Origin: Candidatus Omnitrophota bacterium
Lineage (GTDB): Bacteria > NPL-UPA2 > BS750m-G34
DNA length: 16,372 bases
Direction of reading: 5' to 3'
NCBI GenBank assembly: GCA_016783345.1
Contig: JADHWT010000017.1
Span: 1 to 16,372 of the forward strand
In this document: one piece after another, positions 12,244 through 16,372 of the stretch
Position numbering within the stretch: position 1 is the stretch's first letter
How the letters are laid out: each line of letters opens with the position of its first letter
The notes under the pieces: generated by a model
The model's database searches: none
What the model saw: only the letters and a program-made list of their open reading frames with translations
What the model was told of the DNA's origin: nothing
Position numbers and translations under genes: made by a program

Positions 12244-12534
12244 ATGAAATTGCAACTAAGGCTCGCTAAGGAAAATATTTTCCTTTCGCATTTGGAGTTT
12301 ATGAGGGCTATTACCCGCGCCCTGCGCAGGGCAGGATTACCTCTCCAGTATACCGGAGGTTTCCATCCAAGGGTTAAGGTTTCCATGGGGCCTGCGCTGG
12401 CAGTAGGGAAAAAGAGCGATTCTCAATATGTAAAAATATTTTTTACAGAGAGTATCGCGCCGGAGGAAGTGATGGAGAGATTAAATAAGGATTTCCCGGA
12501 AGGGATAAAGGTTCTGGAAATTAAGGAGATTTAA
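12244..12534 (+). CDS. DUF2344 / TIGR03936-type protein, half length
   Basis: This is the N-terminal block of the family known as radical-SAM-linked DUF2344. It shows SHLEFMRAITRALRRAGLP (about 16-34), then YTGGFHPR and VSMGPALAVGKKS. The family is usually 190-240 residues and typically sits after, or is fused to, a TIGR03960 radical SAM protein and before rng. Here only 96 residues are present and no radical SAM gene precedes it, although rng does follow. The gene ends cleanly at a stop with AAGGAG for rng inside its last codons, so it may be a real shortened version rather than a recent truncation. A TTG at 12241 is an alternative start; no ribosome site is seen. The biochemical role is unknown. 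Confidence 0.75.
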   Translation: MKLQLRLAKENIFLSHLEFMRAITRALRRAGLPLQYTGGFHPRVKVSMGPALAVGKKSDSQYVKIFFTESIAPEEVMERLNKDFPEGIKVLEIKEI

Positions 12535-12539
12535 ATATT

Positions 12540-14093
12540 ATGACAAGAGAAATTATTATTAATATGGAAGAGGAAGAGACCAGGGCTGCTGTTTTGGTAA
12601 GTGGCGTACTGGATGAGATCTTTGTTGAGCGAAAAGATTCAAGAGGCATAGTCGGGAATATCTACAAAGGCAGAGTTGATGCAGTACTTCCTGGTATGCA
12701 GGCGGCATTTGTTAATATCGGGGTAGAAAAAAACGGTTTTCTCTATGTCGGCGATGTTGCAGAAGAAGCGGGGACGATGGAAGAACACATGGGTGAGACA
12801 CTTGTCAATCCTGTTGTAGTGGGCAGCCTTGTCGAAAAGGGAGGGCCCCGCCGCCGTGTCAAAATTGAGGAGATTTTAAAAAAGGACCAGGAGATACTGG
12901 TCCAGGTAGTTAAAGATCCGATAGGGACCAAAGGCCCAAGACTCACTACGTATATCTCTCTGGCAGGCAGGCTGATGGTGCTTATGCCCACAGTTGACCA
13001 TGTAGGTGTCTCCCGCCGTATAGATAACGCCAAAGAAAGGGAGAGGTTAAAAAGCCTTATAAAAAATATAAAATCGCCGGATGTGGGTCTTATTGTGCGC
13101 ACTGCCGGTGAAGGCAAAGACCGCAGCGAATTTTTACAGGATATTCATTACCTTACAAATTTATGGACGAAAACAAAGAAGGAAAGCGAGAGAAAAAAGG
13201 CGCCGTTTTGCGCCTATCAGGAACTGGATTTGCCGTATCGTGTCCTGCGGGATGCCTTTAACTCAGATATAAAAAAGATAGTTGTGGATTCTCAAGCAGG
13301 GTTCACTGATATCAGTCGATTTTTGGATATTATCCGGCCTGATCTAAAAAACAGGCTTACGTTTTTTGACAATCCCACACCTATATTTGACTCCTTTAAA
13401 ATAGAAAAAACGATAAAGAAATTGTTATGGAAAAAGGCATGGCTCAAGTCAGGAGGGTATCTGCTTATTGAAGAAGGGGACGCATTAATCTCTATAGATG
13501 TCAATACCGGCAGATTTGTTGGTCGTGGAGGTAGTCTTGAAGAGACTGTCTTTAAGACAAATATAGAGGCAGCCCGTGAGATTCCCCGCCAGCTTCGTCT
13601 CCGGGATCTCGGAGGATTAATTATAGTAGATTTCATCGATATGATCTCGCAAAAAAACCGCAGGCTCGTCTTAAACACGCTTCGTTCGGAACTTTCAAAG
13701 GATAAGGCAAAGACTACAACCCTGAAGATATCGGAATTAGGATTGGTGGAGATGACAAGACAGCGGACGCGCCAGAGCTTGCTTAAGACCCTCTGCAGTG
13801 AATGCCCGCATTGTCGCGGAGAAGGTTATATTCCGTCACACTTCACCGTGAGCATGGATGCCCTCCGCAAGCTAAAAAGAGTATGCCTCCGGACAAATGA
13901 GAGATATCTCATCATTAAGGCTAATTCGTCTCTGGCAGCATACCTGGCTGAAAAGATGAGGACCAAGATAAATATACTTGGAAAGAAGTATCATAAAAAG
14001 ATAAATATAGGGGAGGATCCGTATCTGGGTCTGGAGGAAATTAAGGTTTTTTCATCTACTACAGGTAAGTCTCTGGATCCTGTGGAGAGATAA
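12540..14093 (+). CDS. rng: Ribonuclease G/E
   Basis: This is an Mg-dependent endoribonuclease of the RNase E/G family, acting in rRNA maturation and mRNA decay. Domains: an S1-like RNA-binding region at about 38-130 (GNIYKGRVDAVLPGMQAAFVNIG), the 5'-sensor/RNase H region, then the catalytic DNase I-like domain with D320 in ISIDVNTG and D364 in IIVDFIDM (matching E. coli RNase E D303 and D346). The zinc-link CPHC is at 422-425 (with C419 nearby). 517 aa with no long C-terminal scaffold, so it is closer to RNase G. An extra charged segment around 75-115 (EEHMGETL...KIEEILKK) interrupts the S1 domain, as in many non-proteobacterial members. AAGGAG lies 11 nt before the ATG. Confidence 0.93.
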   Translation: MTREIIINMEEEETRAAVLVSGVLDEIFVERKDSRGIVGNIYKGRVDAVLPGMQAAFVNIGVEKNGFLYVGDVAEEAGTMEEHMGETLVNPVVVGSLVEKGGPRRRVKIEEILKKDQEILVQVVKDPIGTKGPRLTTYISLAGRLMVLMPTVDHVGVSRRIDNAKERERLKSLIKNIKSPDVGLIVRTAGEGKDRSEFLQDIHYLTNLWTKTKKESERKKAPFCAYQELDLPYRVLRDAFNSDIKKIVVDSQAGFTDISRFLDIIRPDLKNRLTFFDNPTPIFDSFKIEKTIKKLLWKKAWLKSGGYLLIEEGDALISIDVNTGRFVGRGGSLEETVFKTNIEAAREIPRQLRLRDLGGLIIVDFIDMISQKNRRLVLNTLRSELSKDKAKTTTLKISELGLVEMTRQRTRQSLLKTLCSECPHCRGEGYIPSHFTVSMDALRKLKRVCLRTNERYLIIKANSSLAAYLAEKMRTKINILGKKYHKKINIGEDPYLGLEEIKVFSSTTGKSLDPVER

Positions 14094-14097
14094 TATT

Positions 14098-15087
14098 ATG
14101 ATTTCATTGATTATTTTAATTATTGGCGTGCTTGTTATTTCAGGGATATGCTCTATGACGGAGGCAGCCATTTTGAGTATCCCTTTTGTGAAGGTCCGGG
14201 TTCTCTCGGAAGAGAAGCGAAAGGGATCAAAGGCGCTCCTCTATATCAAAAAAAATATCCATAGTGCCATTGCTACTATAGTTGTGCTTAATAATGCCGT
14301 TAATATCATCGGTGCCATATACGTAGGACAGAGAGTGTCGTATATATTCGGCAGTCACTGGCTGGGAATGGCTTCTGCGGTTTTGACCTTTGCCATTATC
14401 ATTTTTTCCGAGGTAATACCCAAGACCATAGGAGAGCACTATAAGATTCGCATTTCTTTAATAAGCGCGAAACCGCTGCAGATTACAATATGGATATTTA
14501 AGCCTTTTATCTGGATTATGATTTTCATCACAACCCCTTTCAGGAAGAGGCTTAAGTTCCCAAAAGTCACCGAGCAGGAGATAAAGATTATGCTGAGATT
14601 AGGCAGAGACGGAGGAACCATTGAGACCGATGAGGAAACTCTCTGCAACAGGGTATTCAAACTTAATGACTTAAGGGCCGCGGCTATGATGAAGCCTATA
14701 GAAAATATTTACGCCCTCCCAATGGTTAAGAGGCTTTCTGAAATTAAAGAGGATGTAATTAATTTCCCGTACAGCCGGATCCCTGTTTATAAGAAAAATG
14801 TATCCAATATAGTAGGGATCTGTCAGCAGAGGATACTGCTTAGAGAAATTGCCAGGGATAATTATGACGCGAGATTGGGAGATTTTATGTCAAGCCCCAT
14901 ATTTGTGAATGAGGATGAAAAGGCCGATAGCCTTTTAGAAAAGTTTCAGACTTACCACCAGCACGCATTTATCGTCCGGAATAAGAAGAAACAGAATATC
15001 GGGATCCTGACTATGGAGGATGTGCTGGAGGAACTCTTCGGTGAGATTTATGACGAGAAAGATTCTCATACGGCCGCAAAAAAATGA
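14098..15087 (+). CDS. CNNM/CBS-domain membrane protein (HlyC/CorC-type, lacking the C-terminal CorC domain)
   Basis: This is an integral membrane protein of the CNNM family, proposed to be involved in Mg2+/divalent cation efflux. The DUF21 part has about four hydrophobic segments: 1-20 with the SMTEAAIL motif, about 58-82 with VVLNNAVN, about 88-108 ending in SEVIPKTIGEHY, and about 122-145. A CBS pair follows (about 195-320), with FPYSRIPVYKKN in the first repeat and GILTMEDVLEELFGEIYDE ending the second. It stops there at 329 aa; full-length relatives add a ~80-residue CorC_HlyC domain. It starts 4 bases after rng, with GTGGAGAG as ribosome site, and overlaps rmuC by 4 bases. Confidence 0.88.
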   Translation: MISLIILIIGVLVISGICSMTEAAILSIPFVKVRVLSEEKRKGSKALLYIKKNIHSAIATIVVLNNAVNIIGAIYVGQRVSYIFGSHWLGMASAVLTFAIIIFSEVIPKTIGEHYKIRISLISAKPLQITIWIFKPFIWIMIFITTPFRKRLKFPKVTEQEIKIMLRLGRDGGTIETDEETLCNRVFKLNDLRAAAMMKPIENIYALPMVKRLSEIKEDVINFPYSRIPVYKKNVSNIVGICQQRILLREIARDNYDARLGDFMSSPIFVNEDEKADSLLEKFQTYHQHAFIVRNKKKQNIGILTMEDVLEELFGEIYDEKDSHTAAKK

Positions 15088-16091
15088 TTTACATTATTAC
15101 TTCCGGAGTTATTCTTTTAGGTATTGTTGTTGCCTTTATAATAGGCAGGCGTCATAGCCATCTTCAAGAGCACCTCCTTGAGACAAAGATGGTGATGAAA
15201 AACCTTGAATCACAGCTCGGGCTTATCACTCAAAACCTTAATCAGCGGCTGGAATCCCAGAACCGGGCTATGCAAGAGCAGGGCCAGATTATCGATCAGA
15301 AATTAGCCGTCTTCAGTGAATTAAAAGAAAAACTGGGACACATCCAGTCAGCTAATCTAAATATGATGGAGATAAGCAAGGAACTCGCGGGGGGCATAAG
15401 TAATTTGAGGAATATCTTTACGGCATCTACTACCCGCGGCATAAGCGGAGAGGTAATGCTTGAGAATTTACTCAAGCAGTTTGTCCCGCACAATTATGAG
15501 ATGCAGTATTCATTAGGGTCTGAAAAGATTGATGCCGTTATCAGGCTTGACAAGATGCTGGTCCCTATTGATGCGAAGTTTCCTTATTTTGATCGTTTTA
15601 ATGAAATGCTGGCGCAGGAAAGCGAAAAGGAGAGGCTCAAGCGAAAAAAGGAGCTCATCCGCAGCGTCAAGGAAATGATTGATGAAGTCCAGCGTAAATA
15701 TATAAGGCCGGCTCTCAACACGTCGAATTTTGCGATGATATATATCCCGGCGGAGAATATCTATTATGAACTTGTAGTTAATGATAAGGATATGGAGATA
15801 AGCAGCTATAGCAACCAAAAAAATGTAGTCCTTGTTTCTCCGAGCACGATGTTTTCTTACCTTATGATTATTCAGTGGGGGCTTAAAGGTCTTAAACTCG
15901 AAGAGGAGACAGAGCTAATTTTTCAGCACCTTGAGTCTCTCGCTAAAGAAATGGGGAATTTTAAATCTGAGTTCGAGGTAATGGCCGGGCACATGACCCG
16001 TGCCTATAATAAACTGAATGAGGCAAATCAGTCGTTGCTTAAGATCGAGGCTAGGTTTGAAGCGGTACTTTTACCGGAAAGGAAAAAATGA
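15084..16091 (+). CDS. rmuC: RmuC family DNA recombination protein
   Basis: RmuC is a membrane-anchored protein with a putative nuclease domain, reported to limit recombination at inverted repeats. An N-terminal span (about 2-20) is followed by a coiled coil (25-75), then the RmuC domain (PF02646-like, about 110-320). It shows RGISGEVMLENLL, VPIDAKFPYFDRF, ALNTSNFAMIYIPAENIYYELV and the conserved VVLVSPSTMFSYL...WGL. 335 aa is within the family's short range. The start overlaps the preceding gene in ATGA, and the TGA at 16089-16091 lies 1 base before the next ATG. Confidence 0.9.
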   Translation: MIYIITSGVILLGIVVAFIIGRRHSHLQEHLLETKMVMKNLESQLGLITQNLNQRLESQNRAMQEQGQIIDQKLAVFSELKEKLGHIQSANLNMMEISKELAGGISNLRNIFTASTTRGISGEVMLENLLKQFVPHNYEMQYSLGSEKIDAVIRLDKMLVPIDAKFPYFDRFNEMLAQESEKERLKRKKELIRSVKEMIDEVQRKYIRPALNTSNFAMIYIPAENIYYELVVNDKDMEISSYSNQKNVVLVSPSTMFSYLMIIQWGLKGLKLEEETELIFQHLESLAKEMGNFKSEFEVMAGHMTRAYNKLNEANQSLLKIEARFEAVLLPERKK

Positions 16092-16092
16092 T

Positions 16093-16372
16093 ATGAAGAT
16101 AAGAAAAGAATTTTTGGTGGTTCTTTTGATAGTTTTAGCCTGCGGGTTATTTTTTTCTATCGGCTTTGACCTTCCATTTCAGAAGCCCCCTTCTTCTCCC
16201 TCTCTTACTTCTCTAGAAGAGGCATTTACAACCATTGCTGAAGAAATAAAACCGGCAGTAGTCAATATAAGCACTGTCCAGGTTGTGAAGGGTATGACTT
16301 CCCCTACCTTTGATGATGCCTTTGAAGACTGGTTCTTCAAGGATTTTCAAGATTTTTTTGGAAAGCGAAAAA
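16093..16372 (+). CDS. HtrA/DegP-like serine protease, 5' part (runs off window)
   Basis: 93 codons from ATG 16093 to the right edge. An uncleaved anchor or signal segment (7-24) is followed by a Pro/Ser-rich linker and then the start of an HtrA trypsin-like domain. SLEEAFTTIAEEIKPAVVNIST is the usual entry of DegP/DegQ proteins, followed by a Phe/Asp-rich loop (DDAFEDWFFKDFQDFFG), also typical. The catalytic His-Asp-Ser and PDZ domains lie outside the window. It starts 1 base after rmuC, so it belongs to the same transcription unit. Likely role: periplasmic protein quality control. Confidence 0.82.
   Translation, partial: MKIRKEFLVVLLIVLACGLFFSIGFDLPFQKPPSSPSLTSLEEAFTTIAEEIKPAVVNISTVQVVKGMTSPTFDDAFEDWFFKDFQDFFGKRK

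Noticed and set aside
13484..13492. GGGGAC in rng as another REP unit
   Set aside because: It lacks the CAG core and the inverted arm and lies within conserved catalytic coding sequence.
1..16372. CRISPR array, tRNA or rRNA genes
   Set aside because: No regularly spaced repeats and no cloverleaf or rRNA-like conserved sequence was recognised on either strand by eye; a tRNAscan or Infernal run would settle it.

Overview
The window looks like chromosomal DNA of a diderm (Gram-negative-type) bacterium with moderate-to-low GC content. The evidence is a secretin (PilQ), a PilP lipoprotein, PilM/N/O inner-membrane platform proteins and the start of an HtrA-type periplasmic protease. The gene content, and the REP-like GGGGACAG palindromes around a RAYT transposase, would fit an uncultured lineage such as Omnitrophota. 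That placement is inference and was not tested.

Layout. Positions 1-1125 are decayed accessory DNA: the tail of an unrecognised gene, a DUF3800 gene with an internal deletion, and on the minus strand the last ~43 codons of a tyrosine recombinase. Positions 1168-3006 hold a complete dihydrolipoamide dehydrogenase (lpdA), followed without a gap by a kinase-like gene cut off just before its expected catalytic loop. Positions 3005-4374 form a small island bounded by a perfect 22-nt inverted repeat. It holds an MNT/HEPN toxin-antitoxin-type pair with its own promoter and operator-like dyad, a terminator, and a REP-associated (RAYT/TnpA_REP) transposase missing its C-terminal half. Positions 4386-7476 carry recD2 and a class II fructose-bisphosphate aldolase.

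Positions 7510-12085 are a compact type IV pilus assembly operon, pilM-pilN-pilO-pilP-pilQ, plus a 62-residue membrane/coiled-coil protein I do not recognise, closed by a terminator. PilM and PilN form the cytoplasmic and inner-membrane ring, PilO and PilP span the periplasm, and PilQ is the outer-membrane pore. Positions 12244-16372 look like a second transcription unit: a half-length DUF2344 protein, ribonuclease G/E, a CNNM/CBS membrane protein, RmuC, and the 5' end of an htrA/degP-like gene. These genes overlap or lie 1-5 bases apart.

The most notable observations are the REP-bounded island, two near-consensus promoters (pilM and the RAYT gene) that leave almost no 5' leader, an operator-like palindrome on the -35 box of the MNT/HEPN promoter, and the small protein ending the pil operon. 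I found no clearly new multi-gene system. The island and the small pil-linked protein are the best candidates for something undescribed. No tRNA, rRNA or CRISPR array was seen.
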